Shown here: positions 51,969 through 60,506 of the stretch, one piece after another | Layout: each line of letters opens with the position of its first letter | Position numbering within the stretch: the stretch's first letter is position 1 | From: Bacteroidota bacterium | GTDB taxonomy: Bacteria; Bacteroidota; Bacteroidia; Bacteroidales; F082 | DNA: 64,000 nucleotides | Assembly: GCA_016845105.1 (NCBI GenBank) | Contig: JAERTF010000164.1 | Coordinates: forward strand, 25,796 to 89,795 | Direction: 5' to 3' | The notes under the pieces: generated by a model | Database searches by the model: none | What the model was told of the DNA's origin: nothing | Seen by the model: the letters and a program-made list of their open reading frames with translations, nothing else | Translations under genes and position numbers: made by a program

Positions 51969-54392
51969 TCAAAACCCCACATATAATATATTTTCCACTT
52001 TTCCTTCCTTCAAATAGCCAAAAGGAATTAAACCTGAATTTATCTTTGTATTTACACTTTGTATTATTCCATTACTATTATCATGATACCCTTCTATGGA
52101 CCAATTTGTTATTTTAGTATCTGTTACTTGTGCCAACAAAGTATAGTACATGCCATTATAAACTGTAATACCAACAGGAACATATTGCTGATCGAGCCAT
52201 GGTTGAATATTTGTTCCTACATCATCCAGGTCAAGCTCTGATTCAACTAATTGCCACCCTGTGGCTACAACTTGCGATTTAATAAACATGACATAGAGAT
52301 TGTCCTGTTCAGTAAATGAAATACCCATTGGAAAATATCCCTGCTCGATATTGGATGAAATTCCATTTTGCAGATTTGTAGCGTCAGAATAACTTTCAAG
52401 ATTCCATTCGGTCATACCAAGCGGGTTCCCTTCGATATAGTAAACCTCTATTTCTAAACCATCACTTATATATATACCTGCTGGTGTTTTTCCAGAATTA
52501 ATTGCATTATTAATATCGTTTTGTATGGAAGTAGGATTGTTTTGAATTTTTTGTGCCGACCAGCCATTACCCGAAATGATACTTCCTGATTTACTACCGC
52601 CTCCAATAGAATTTGTTTCTTCATGAGGGTCATGATATGGTGGGTATTCAACATACTCAAAATCAACTTCGGAATCATATTCCCAAACTGGTGGTTTGTT
52701 TGGGTCAACATCCTGATCTTCCACACCAGGAACTACCTGATTACTTATAATTTTTATGTCTTCTGGATAGTTGTTATTTTCCTTATCACAATATTGAATA
52801 TAATACTCAGAAAGTCTTGATGTTTCATCATCAAAATAATCACCGTTTTCTTGATTGGTGCTCAGTTGTGCATTAATTTGAGTTTTATCAGCACCCGAGT
52901 TTTTTAATTTTTCTTCAATGACATAGTAATCTGTGTTTGCCAGGTTAACGGCTATTTGAAGAGTTTTTATAAAATCTTCACAGTAGATATATTCATTTTT
53001 GAGATCTTCACCAGCTTCTTTTATCATTGCGAGAAAATCTTCACCATCCCAGTCGTAAAGACCTGTTCCCCATATTGTAATTTTATCACCCTTTATGGAT
53101 TTATTATCTATGTCTATTCGCCTTATTCTATCGTTCAGGCAATCAATGGAACTTGAATGTGAATCAATATATGCACGATATCGATCGAATTGTTCCAACA
53201 GGTTTTTACTGCGTACTTTTAGCTGTTCTGCTGTTTCCCTGTTTGCTAATATTAGACCATTTTGCGCATTATTTTCATTAACCAGATCAATTACTTGTTT
53301 ATATCCGGTTACAGCCGATAACAAGCCGCCTGCAACTCCAATATAGCTTTTCCAATCCTTAACATCTTCACCAGCTTTTAGTGCTTCTACTGATGCTGTT
53401 TGAAATAACTGTACTGCATTATCCTGATATCCATAACTATTCCTAACCTCATCAATTGATCCCCAAAGTTGACCATCGAAAAGACTTTTAAAATTGGTAA
53501 CTAAATCATAGGTAGCTTTTGTAAAGCGAAATGGAATTTCAACATTTGCACTATAGGTTTGTATTCCTTCGTTCCAAACAAGCCCTGAATATGCTTCTGT
53601 AGCTTTTCGATATGCAATATTAGCTCGCTTTCTTAATTTCTCCCAATACTCAGGTGTTACCTGATTTGCCAATGGTGTTATTGAAAAACTAAACCCAGGA
53701 TTCTCTTTCCTGATTTTTTTTAGAGTTGTACTAAAATATTGACTCCCCTGGTATTTGCTAAGTTTATCGCATAATTGTTGTGCTTTTGCAAATGATATAA
53801 TAATCTGTCGGTTTAAGGCCAGGTTGTTAATTTCTGCAATATCAGCATTTATTTTTGATATTTCAGAGAGGAATTCTGCCTCATCATTATTGTTATTCTC
53901 CTTGGGAGTCGGAGAATTGTGTTCTTTACCAATCCGGATATGTTTTTGAAGTTGACCCAACCTAATTATTTTTACATATTCTTCGAAAGCAGAAAAATAT
54001 TGACCACAATAGTTACAAGAGGAGCTTTTTGGATTATCGCGGTAAGCCTTTATTTTTTCTTTTTGCAGAACCGTGATCTTATTAATTTTAGCAACTATTG
54101 CACCAGTTAATGCCTCTTTAGCCTCTTTGCTGGGAACCCAAATTGTAGATAATCCGGAATCCCACCAACCTTCATTAATTTGGCCATGGGCAGTTTTCAT
54201 TCCTTCGATATCCTTTGGATTCTGACTTGCACACTGTTGATACTGCCGCCATAATTCTTTGTTTCGGATAAATTCCGGATCATTCCAGTTAGCATACTTA
54301 TTTATATCACTGGCAAAGTTTTGAGCTATAGTATAGTTGTTTATTGCAAAAATACCAGCTAAGAGAAAGATACCTATGTTTAATGTTTTCAT
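51969..54392 (-). CDS. Exported helical protein with C-terminal four-repeat domain
   Basis: 807 residues. The signal peptide ends near NYTIAQN. The region ~30-560 is mostly helical with coiled-coil-like stretches, and contains CNYCGQYF near residue 124, comparable to the CxxC in the 50158 protein. No enzymatic motif is seen. A Ser/Gly-rich linker leads into the four-repeat domain (about 606-807) with GWSAQKIQNNPTSIQNDI at its start and NILYVGF at its end. It is 61 bases downstream of the first PsbP-like gene and 74 bases upstream of 50158, so the genes look co-transcribed. Confidence 0.75.
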   Translation of the reverse strand: MKTLNIGIFLLAGIFAINNYTIAQNFASDINKYANWNDPEFIRNKELWRQYQQCASQNPKDIEGMKTAHGQINEGWWDSGLSTIWVPSKEAKEALTGAIVAKINKITVLQKEKIKAYRDNPKSSSCNYCGQYFSAFEEYVKIIRLGQLQKHIRIGKEHNSPTPKENNNNDEAEFLSEISKINADIAEINNLALNRQIIISFAKAQQLCDKLSKYQGSQYFSTTLKKIRKENPGFSFSITPLANQVTPEYWEKLRKRANIAYRKATEAYSGLVWNEGIQTYSANVEIPFRFTKATYDLVTNFKSLFDGQLWGSIDEVRNSYGYQDNAVQLFQTASVEALKAGEDVKDWKSYIGVAGGLLSAVTGYKQVIDLVNENNAQNGLILANRETAEQLKVRSKNLLEQFDRYRAYIDSHSSSIDCLNDRIRRIDIDNKSIKGDKITIWGTGLYDWDGEDFLAMIKEAGEDLKNEYIYCEDFIKTLQIAVNLANTDYYVIEEKLKNSGADKTQINAQLSTNQENGDYFDDETSRLSEYYIQYCDKENNNYPEDIKIISNQVVPGVEDQDVDPNKPPVWEYDSEVDFEYVEYPPYHDPHEETNSIGGGSKSGSIISGNGWSAQKIQNNPTSIQNDINNAINSGKTPAGIYISDGLEIEVYYIEGNPLGMTEWNLESYSDATNLQNGISSNIEQGYFPMGISFTEQDNLYVMFIKSQVVATGWQLVESELDLDDVGTNIQPWLDQQYVPVGITVYNGMYYTLLAQVTDTKITNWSIEGYHDNSNGIIQSVNTKINSGLIPFGYLKEGKVENILYVGF

Positions 54393-54453
54393 AAGAATTA
54401 TTCGAATTTATTAAAAGTAGTTACTGTCTCCTTATCAGATGTATTGACAAGTT

Positions 54454-55686
54454 CTATTTCTTCTTATAGATAGATACTACACCTTGTTTATCTGTATGTT
54501 TAAGTGTGTTTCCATTTATTTCATATGAATAAGTACCCCAGTCAAATTGTATTTCCAACATATTTCCTTTTACCTTCCATAATCCAATATGTTCACCGAT
54601 ATAGTTTCCTGAGTTTTTGGGTTGGTGTTTTTCTACCATAGTACCATCATTGTTGAAGATGAAATAAAGAAAGTTATAGCCATTATTATTATCCGATCTG
54701 CTTATGAGATCATACCTCCCTGATATACTACCAGATGTGCCAGTACTACCACTTATTCCACCAAGACCTGAGGATTTTTGAGCAACTGTAAACGATAGTT
54801 CTTTAATTAAACTACCGCCCATTCTAAATTCAACAGAATAATTCCCGGTAGGCCAGCCATTATTTGGTTTAGTGATACTAACAATTGCGTTTCCTCCATT
54901 TTTGCTGGTAAAGTTGTATAAATCGGTAGATATATTTCTATTACTATTTTTATAGATCCAGCTAGCACTTATATCTTTATTCGTACCACCTTGATACTTC
55001 ATTACAACAAATATCTCCCTAGTTTGTGGGTTAAATTTATTTGTAGGGTTGATAGCATTATCATTGGCATCAACCCGGTCGGTAAGTATAAAATCGGTAA
55101 TTTTAAAACTTGTTGAGTTTGAAGAAGAGGTAGTTCCCCCCGTTAATCCACCGAGCCCTGTACTTCCTCCGGAATTTGAAGATGATGATAAAGAAAAGCT
55201 TTCTGTTACAAATTTTACTTCTTTTGATTTTTCCTGAAGCATACTTTTCGGAATCATGGCGCTAATTATATAACCATTTCCATTTTGGATTGCATAAAAA
55301 ACACCCATGGCCACTTGTATCCCGTTGTAATTAAAGCCGTAGGTACCCAGTTTACCAGGTATTCCGGTTTTTGAAACATGGTTTTGAACACTTTCTTTTA
55401 TTGCTCCTGCAGGAAGCATTTGCTCTTCAAACACATTAACCAACAGGTCAAGAGTCAAACCATTTGGTGCTTCGAAAGCTCTTAGTTGAACTGCAGCGTT
55501 CTCATCCGGACTCATAAAATCATAAACCTTATCGGTACCATCCATATATGAGTTTTTGCTCCATTTCTGTGGGACATTTATAGTAAACCCATATTTGGAA
55601 TCTCGTTGCAACTGTGCTGATAAACTACTACTAATTAGTATCAAAAAGGCACTAATTATTAAAATACTTAGGGTTTTTGTTTTCAT
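54454..55686 (-). CDS. Exported PsbP-like protein with Ig-like and lipocalin-like modules
   Basis: 410 residues. Signal peptide to SLSAQ (residue 25). Residues ~26-170 form the shared PsbP-like domain: DSKYGFTINVPQKWSKNSYM, DGTDKVYDFMSPDENAAVQL, then MLPAGA and an IPKSM-Q-K-E-V-F ending. A serine/glycine linker follows. Residues ~195-300 form an Ig-like domain with KPNNGWPTGNYSVEF, also seen in the 59143 protein. Residues ~325-410 are lipocalin-like (ISGRYDLISRSDN, QPKNSGNYIGEHIGLWKV), shared with the 57128 protein. Soluble and exported. Function unknown; the three modules look like swapped parts. Confidence 0.75.
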   Translation of the reverse strand: MKTKTLSILIISAFLILISSSLSAQLQRDSKYGFTINVPQKWSKNSYMDGTDKVYDFMSPDENAAVQLRAFEAPNGLTLDLLVNVFEEQMLPAGAIKESVQNHVSKTGIPGKLGTYGFNYNGIQVAMGVFYAIQNGNGYIISAMIPKSMLQEKSKEVKFVTESFSLSSSSNSGGSTGLGGLTGGTTSSSNSTSFKITDFILTDRVDANDNAINPTNKFNPQTREIFVVMKYQGGTNKDISASWIYKNSNRNISTDLYNFTSKNGGNAIVSITKPNNGWPTGNYSVEFRMGGSLIKELSFTVAQKSSGLGGISGSTGTSGSISGRYDLISRSDNNNGYNFLYFIFNNDGTMVEKHQPKNSGNYIGEHIGLWKVKGNMLEIQFDWGTYSYEINGNTLKHTDKQGVVSIYKKK

Positions 55687-55704
55687 TATAATCTTATTTT
55701 AATG

Positions 55705-57015
55705 TTAATTTTTTACACACCTTACTGATAATCCATGGTTTTCACCAGTTAGATTACGTGATGAATTCCCTTGATAATTAAAACTTCTGGAAAAGGACAG
55801 AAAACCTCCATTAGGTGTTGATGTCCAAAAATGCCCCCACATTTCGTTACCACCCATACTACTAGGTCGGTGAGTACCATAGCTTGAGCTTTTGCCAGCC
55901 GCTAATATTGCGAACCCATAATTATCATTTCCATTGTTATTTTTACCATCTTTATATTCTATCCAACCCGATTTGCTTCTTAATGCTTTTCCAATATCAG
56001 AACCCCTGTTACCATCTTTTTTATCCCACTCAGGATCGCCAACACCATATTTACCATCAACTGTTCCTTCCAGAATTTTCCATTCATTATCAGTTGGCAA
56101 ATGCCAGCCCGGTGGACAAATTCCTTGAGTTATAACAGCGCCGTTTGGATCAAAATTTAAATCTTCATACTGCATCATTTCCTTAAACTGATAAAACCCA
56201 CCAAATTTTTTACAGTTTTCTGGATCATCAAACAAACAGTATTTCTCAACTACCCCATTGTCGCTTGGATACTTATCCTTTGTAATCATTGTACCAACAT
56301 TCAAATTCTCAGCCATCCAAACCTGATTTCCAATTTTAACTGTTCGATATGTTTGTCCTTGATAGACTAGGTTCCCTGAAACAAACGTTGGGTTAGTTTG
56401 TATGTCATTATTTGTATTATTATTTTGTGAATTGTTATTTGTTGAACCTCCCATTAAACCACTTAAACCAGAGTGTTTTTCTTCTTTAATATTATTGGCT
56501 GTAGCAGAATAACCTTCAATCAAAAATGATTGCACTACTCTTTTTAATTCATCGCCCTTTTTTTGAATCATACTGCTCGGGATAAGTGATGTGAGAACAT
56601 AACCTTTATTATTCTCAACAAAGTATAAAGCCGACATACCTATCTCATTACCGTTGTAGCTGAATAGATATACTCCTTTTTTACAAGGTATTCCGTTTGA
56701 GGTTGTATGATTGTTAAGACTAAGTGTTTGTGTTCCGGAAGGGAGCATGTTTTGTTCGTATACCTGTGCAAGAAGAGCGGTTGTAAAGCCTGAATTTGCA
56801 TCAAATGCACGAAGTTGAACTGCCAAATTTTCATCGGGGCTCATATAATCATAAACTTTATCGGTTCCATCCATATATGAATTTTTGCTCCAGTTGGGTG
56901 GAATGTTAATTTTAAATCCAAAATTAGAGTCGTGTTGCCATTGGGCATGCAAACTGATATTTATCATAACCGTTGATGAAATAACTAGTGTGATAATTAA
57001 TGATCTGATTTTCAT
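55705..57015 (-). CDS. Exported PsbP-like protein with C-terminal FISUMP domain
   Basis: 436 residues from the ATG at 57015, where the signal peptide begins (MKIRSLIITLVISSTVMINI); the frame could extend 48 bases upstream. Residues ~26-170 are the PsbP-like domain (DSNFGFKINIPPNWSKNSYM, DGTDKVYDYMSPDENLAVQL). An Asn-rich linker (NNNSQNNNTNND) leads to a FISUMP domain (about 215-436): GQTYRTVKIGNQVWMAENL, GICPPGWHLPTDNEWKILE, and SVRCVKN at the end. FISUMP domains belong to the family of Fibrobacter succinogenes surface proteins and are common on Bacteroidota surface proteins; their ligand is unknown. Same operon as its PsbP-like neighbours. Confidence 0.8.
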   Translation of the reverse strand: MKIRSLIITLVISSTVMINISLHAQWQHDSNFGFKINIPPNWSKNSYMDGTDKVYDYMSPDENLAVQLRAFDANSGFTTALLAQVYEQNMLPSGTQTLSLNNHTTSNGIPCKKGVYLFSYNGNEIGMSALYFVENNKGYVLTSLIPSSMIQKKGDELKRVVQSFLIEGYSATANNIKEEKHSGLSGLMGGSTNNNSQNNNTNNDIQTNPTFVSGNLVYQGQTYRTVKIGNQVWMAENLNVGTMITKDKYPSDNGVVEKYCLFDDPENCKKFGGFYQFKEMMQYEDLNFDPNGAVITQGICPPGWHLPTDNEWKILEGTVDGKYGVGDPEWDKKDGNRGSDIGKALRSKSGWIEYKDGKNNNGNDNYGFAILAAGKSSSYGTHRPSSMGGNEMWGHFWTSTPNGGFLSFSRSFNYQGNSSRNLTGENHGLSVRCVKN

Positions 57016-57127
57016 GTTTATATGCTTTAAATGATGTCCTATATTTATATTATTAATTTTCACAGATTCTTTTTTGGGGTTTCATTATCCAAATATGTAG
57101 TAGTACAATCTAACTCAGATATAAAGT

Positions 57128-58060
57128 TTATTTCCTAAAAAGAAATGTAATCCCACCCGATTCTCTCTTTAGTTCATTTCCATTGATAGTATAATAATCT
57201 TTTGTGCTACCAAACTTATGTTGAAATGTAAGTTTATTTCCATTCAGAGTCCATGTACCCTCATGCCCACCTTCATAGGCTCCAGAGTTTTTAGGGTTGT
57301 ATTTTTCAATGTAAGTGCCATTACTATTAATGGTTATGTAATGATAATTTGTTCTTGAGGGTCCATCAGAACGACTGATAAATGTGTATCGGCCACTAAT
57401 ATCACCTGGCACCGACGCTGACCCGCTTGATGACTGATTTGTGCTGCCACCCATTGTAGTTCCTCCCATTATACCGCCCAAACCTGCTGGTTTTTTGTTT
57501 GGTTTTCCGGCTCCTCCTCCAGAAATCGAATTAGTATTTTGTGATGATTGAAAGCCTTTGAGTGAAAATGAACGTGTTATCTCCTTAACCTCTTCACCTT
57601 TTTGTTCAATCATACTAGTTGGTATAATTACTGTGAGAACATAGCCATTATTGTTTTGAACAGTATAAAATGCACTCAGATAAACTTCATTTCCATTATA
57701 ATTCATTACATACACACCTTGTTTCCCTGGAATTCCGTTTACATTGGTATGGTCGTTCAGGCTCTCTCTTTTGGTTCCTTCTGGCAACATGCTTTCTTCA
57801 TAAACCTGTGCAAGAATATCAGTTGTTACGCCACTACCTGCCTCAAAAACACGGAGCTGAATAGCTGCATTCTGATCTGGGCTATAGTAATCATAAACCT
57901 TATCGTTACCATCCATGAAAGAGTTTTTACTCCAATTATTAGGTAGTTTTATTTTGAATCCGTATTTACTATCTTCCTGCCATTGTGCAAAAGCGTTTAT
58001 ACTCATAAACATCAGAAACAATCCGATTACCATTACAGCTGCTTTTCTTACTCTTTTCAT
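57128..58060 (-). CDS. Exported PsbP-like protein with lipocalin-like module
   Basis: 310 residues. Signal peptide to AFAQW (residue 26). Residues ~27-168 are the PsbP-like domain (DSKYGFKIKLPNNWSKNSFM, DGNDKVYDYYSPDQNAAIQL). A Gly/Ser-rich linker (about 175-222) contains KPAGLGGIMGG. Residues ~225-310 are lipocalin-like, close to the same module in the 54454 protein (ISGRYTFISRSDG, NPKNSGAYEGGHEGTWTLNG). It is essentially 54454 without the Ig-like part. Soluble, exported, function unknown. Confidence 0.75.
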   Translation of the reverse strand: MKRVRKAAVMVIGLFLMFMSINAFAQWQEDSKYGFKIKLPNNWSKNSFMDGNDKVYDYYSPDQNAAIQLRVFEAGSGVTTDILAQVYEESMLPEGTKRESLNDHTNVNGIPGKQGVYVMNYNGNEVYLSAFYTVQNNNGYVLTVIIPTSMIEQKGEEVKEITRSFSLKGFQSSQNTNSISGGGAGKPNKKPAGLGGIMGGTTMGGSTNQSSSGSASVPGDISGRYTFISRSDGPSRTNYHYITINSNGTYIEKYNPKNSGAYEGGHEGTWTLNGNKLTFQHKFGSTKDYYTINGNELKRESGGITFLFRK

Positions 58061-58154
58061 TTTATTTTTTTATTTATTAAGTTTCTTTAATTTGTCTTAA
58101 TGTAAACATGTCATAATTACCCACTTATACTTTAGGGCGACTACTATATCTAAG

Positions 58155-59102
58155 CTAATCATCAATTTTTTTACAAGTAAGGCTTGTTGGTCCCATTGGC
58201 CCATAGACCTTAAAATGCAAATACTCTTCTTGTCTTTGTGGTACTGAAATCTTCAAAGTCCAGGTATCATCTATTTTCACAGTTCCATCATATATACAGT
58301 AGCCTGAATTACATCTAAACTCAAAATCAATTGAAGCGTCGCCTTTGGACAAATGATATTTTCTATTATTTGTATACCCTCCTGTCCAGGATACGTGATT
58401 ATCACTTATATCAATCTGTCCTACGATCTGAAAACATTGATAGCTATTACCAGCAGGCCAAACATCGCCATTGAAAGTATATCCTTCAGGAGCAATTTTA
58501 CTTAGCTTACTATTGTTATTAGATATGGACGCTGGAGTTTTTTGCGTGGAGCCACTTAGACTATTTTCTGTTTCAACAGTATGTGGAGTGGTCCGTTCTG
58601 GTTTAAATACAGTAAAAGTATTTAGAACAGCATCTGTTTCTTGAACTTTCTGATTAAATTTATCTGATGGTACAACAACAATAATAAGATAACCTATACT
58701 GTTTTTTACAACCGAAAATGTTACAAGTATCATTTCTTTATTGCTGTAGTTATTACTATAGACGCCTAATTTCCCAGGTATTCCATTTAATTGGTCATAG
58801 TCAAGGCTAATCCTCTTTGCTCCCTGAGAAACAAATTCTTCATCAAATACTTCTGCTATAATATCTGTTGTCAGATCAATTTCTGCATCAAATGCCCTTA
58901 GTTGGATAGCTATTTCTTTGTCAGAACTGGTAAAATCATATACCATATCCTCCCCGTCAGCATAACTGTCAGTTGACCAATTGATTGGAACATCAATTTT
59001 AAATCCAAATCGGGAATCTACATGCCACTTTGCAAATACAATCTTTGTGATTAACAAAAGGAAAATACAAACAAATAGGGCCTTTCTTATAATAAAATAC
59101 AT
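58155..59102 (-). CDS. Exported PsbP-like protein with unique C-terminal module
   Basis: 315 residues. Signal sequence to about residue 24 (IVFAKW). The PsbP-like domain (about 25-165) is the most divergent of the four: DSRFGFKIDVPINWSTDSYA, DGEDMVYDFTSSDKEIAIQL. A Ser/Asn linker follows. The C-terminal ~110 residues (YTFNGDVWPAGNSYQCFQIV ... PTSLTCKKIDD) have four cysteines that could form disulfides; I cannot place this domain. It starts 40 bases after the 59143 gene. Confidence 0.7.
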   Translation of the reverse strand: MYFIIRKALFVCIFLLLITKIVFAKWHVDSRFGFKIDVPINWSTDSYADGEDMVYDFTSSDKEIAIQLRAFDAEIDLTTDIIAEVFDEEFVSQGAKRISLDYDQLNGIPGKLGVYSNNYSNKEMILVTFSVVKNSIGYLIIVVVPSDKFNQKVQETDAVLNTFTVFKPERTTPHTVETENSLSGSTQKTPASISNNNSKLSKIAPEGYTFNGDVWPAGNSYQCFQIVGQIDISDNHVSWTGGYTNNRKYHLSKGDASIDFEFRCNSGYCIYDGTVKIDDTWTLKISVPQRQEEYLHFKVYGPMGPTSLTCKKIDD

Positions 59103-59142
59103 TATCGTATAATTTTTGGATAGTAGTTATTTGCAACTATAA

Positions 59143-59565
59143 TTATCTGACTTCAAAACTCTTGATCTTTGGAGAGGAATCATTATCACCAATGTGAATT
59201 TCTACCTGATATTTACCTATGGGCCAACCATTATTGGGCCTGCTAAGACTAGAATTAAGATCAAGGTTTGTTCCATGATCAGCAGAATTTAATGTTACTT
59301 CGTCAATAATAATAAGATCTGCTTCTACATATTGCCATACGAAAGTTACTAATGTGTTCGCGGGTGCATTTTTCAATTTGCAACTAACACATATCTGAGG
59401 GTCAGTTGTGGAAAACACTGGGTTGTCCTGAGCGCAAACATCACCTGAAAGCTGAAGGCACGCTTTTATGTCATTAATATTCGCAGTTGTTACTTCGAAG
59501 TCACATCCTGTAACTAATAGACTAATCATTATAACTACAGTAGCTATTATTGATACTTTTTTCAT
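59143..59565 (-). CDS. Lipoprotein with NNGWP-type Ig-like domain
   Basis: 140 residues from the ATG at 59565; the frame extends to 59616 but the signal peptide begins at MKKVSIIATVV. Lipobox VTGC gives Cys21. The mature part has a cluster of cysteines (CLQLSGDVC, CVSCKL) and then an Ig-like domain ending SRPNNGWPIGKYQVEIHIGD and IKSFEVR, the same signature as in the 54454 protein. It is the first gene after the two-component system, so likely the head of the exported-protein operon. Function unknown. Confidence 0.7.
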   Translation of the reverse strand: MKKVSIIATVVIMISLLVTGCDFEVTTANINDIKACLQLSGDVCAQDNPVFSTTDPQICVSCKLKNAPANTLVTFVWQYVEADLIIIDEVTLNSADHGTNLDLNSSLSRPNNGWPIGKYQVEIHIGDNDSSPKIKSFEVR

Positions 59566-59656
59566 AAATAGTGATTTTAATAAAAGTTTATAAATATGTG
59601 TTTGTTTATAAAGCATTGTATTTCATATGCTAGAAGTACTTAAATAAGTTATAAAA

Positions 59657-59664
59657 CAAATATA
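59657..59664 (-). promoter_or_regulatory. -7 box for the exported-protein cluster
   Basis: CAAATATA on the plus strand reads TATATTTG on the minus strand, about 92 bases before the ATG at 59565. A CAAA at 59679 is too close (14 bases) to be a standard -33 box, so an activator may be needed. Confidence 0.45.
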
Positions 59665-59715
59665 TGATGGTATTAAGGCAAAAGCTAGTGGACAGCTATT
59701 AGTGCGAGGGCATAA

Positions 59716-59746
59716 TTATTATTCGCAATGTATTTCTTATTATTCG
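59716..59746 (-). promoter_or_regulatory. Direct repeats TTATTATTCG at 21-bp pitch, possible activator site
   Basis: TTATTATTCG occurs at 59716-59725 and again at 59737-59746, exactly 21 bases apart, i.e. on the same face of the helix. LytTR regulators bind paired direct repeats about two turns apart. The pair lies upstream of the -7 box at 59657, at roughly -66 to -96 of the predicted start. The sequence does not match published LytTR consensus well, so the link to the neighbouring regulator is inference. Confidence 0.35.
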
Positions 59747-60499
59747 TTAAACGAAATTTTGGAGAGCTTTGAGAAAACTTTCTTTTTTTCTGGTTGAAAC
59801 AACTACGTTTTCTCCGGTTTTTAAGAGAATATTATTGTTGCTTTTGTCGAAAGTCTCAACGTAGTTTAAATTAATTAAGTGTGATTGATGAGTGCGGAAG
59901 AATCCATATCCTGAAAGCATTTCCTCAAATTCTTTTAGTGTTTTTGCCATCATAATCTTTTCTTTTCCGTCCACAATGATGAGAGTGTAATTTTCGCTTG
60001 CCTCGCACCTAACCAATTTTTCTAACTCAACAACAAAGACGCTGTCGCTGGTATTAAGGATTATCTTTTTTTGCTGATTATTTTCTTTAACATTTTCAAC
60101 GCAGGTCTCTAATTGCAGATTAATTTGTTCTTTATTTTCAAGAGCTTTTTGTACTTTAATAATTGCGGAATTTAATTCTTTGGGGCTAACAGGTTTTAAT
60201 ATATAATCGAGAGCACTAAGCTTTATTGCTTTAAGAGCATATTCGTTATGGGCGGTTACAAAAACCAGGTTGAAATCAAGATCTGCAACTTTTTTAATCA
60301 GGTCAAACCCTGTTCCATCGGGAAGATGAACATCTAAAAATAATAGATCAGGGAGTTCTTTCTTTATTAATTTCACTCCATCGGCAACATTTCCGGCCGT
60401 TCCAACAATTTCAATACTGCTAAAATAAAAATCCAGCATGTTTTCCATTGCTTTTCGGGCATTAACTTCATCCTCTACAATTATAGTTCTGATTTTCAT
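59747..60499 (-). CDS. LytTR family response regulator
   Basis: 250 residues. The receiver domain (about 1-120) has the acidic pair VEDE, the phospho-acceptor Asp in DLLFLDVHLPDGTGF (about 55), T in VFVTAHNEYALKA and the Lys in YILKPVSP. The C-terminal LytTR DNA-binding domain (about 147-250) shows VRCEASENYTLII, RTHQSHLINLNYVE and VSTRKKESFLKAL. It is phosphorylated by the histidine kinase encoded seven bases upstream and should bind DNA as a dimer. The adjacent downstream exported-protein cluster is the obvious candidate regulon. Confidence 0.93.
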   Translation of the reverse strand: MKIRTIIVEDEVNARKAMENMLDFYFSSIEIVGTAGNVADGVKLIKKELPDLLFLDVHLPDGTGFDLIKKVADLDFNLVFVTAHNEYALKAIKLSALDYILKPVSPKELNSAIIKVQKALENKEQINLQLETCVENVKENNQQKKIILNTSDSVFVVELEKLVRCEASENYTLIIVDGKEKIMMAKTLKEFEEMLSGYGFFRTHQSHLINLNYVETFDKSNNNILLKTGENVVVSTRKKESFLKALQNFV

Positions 60500-60506
60500 G
60501 ATAACA

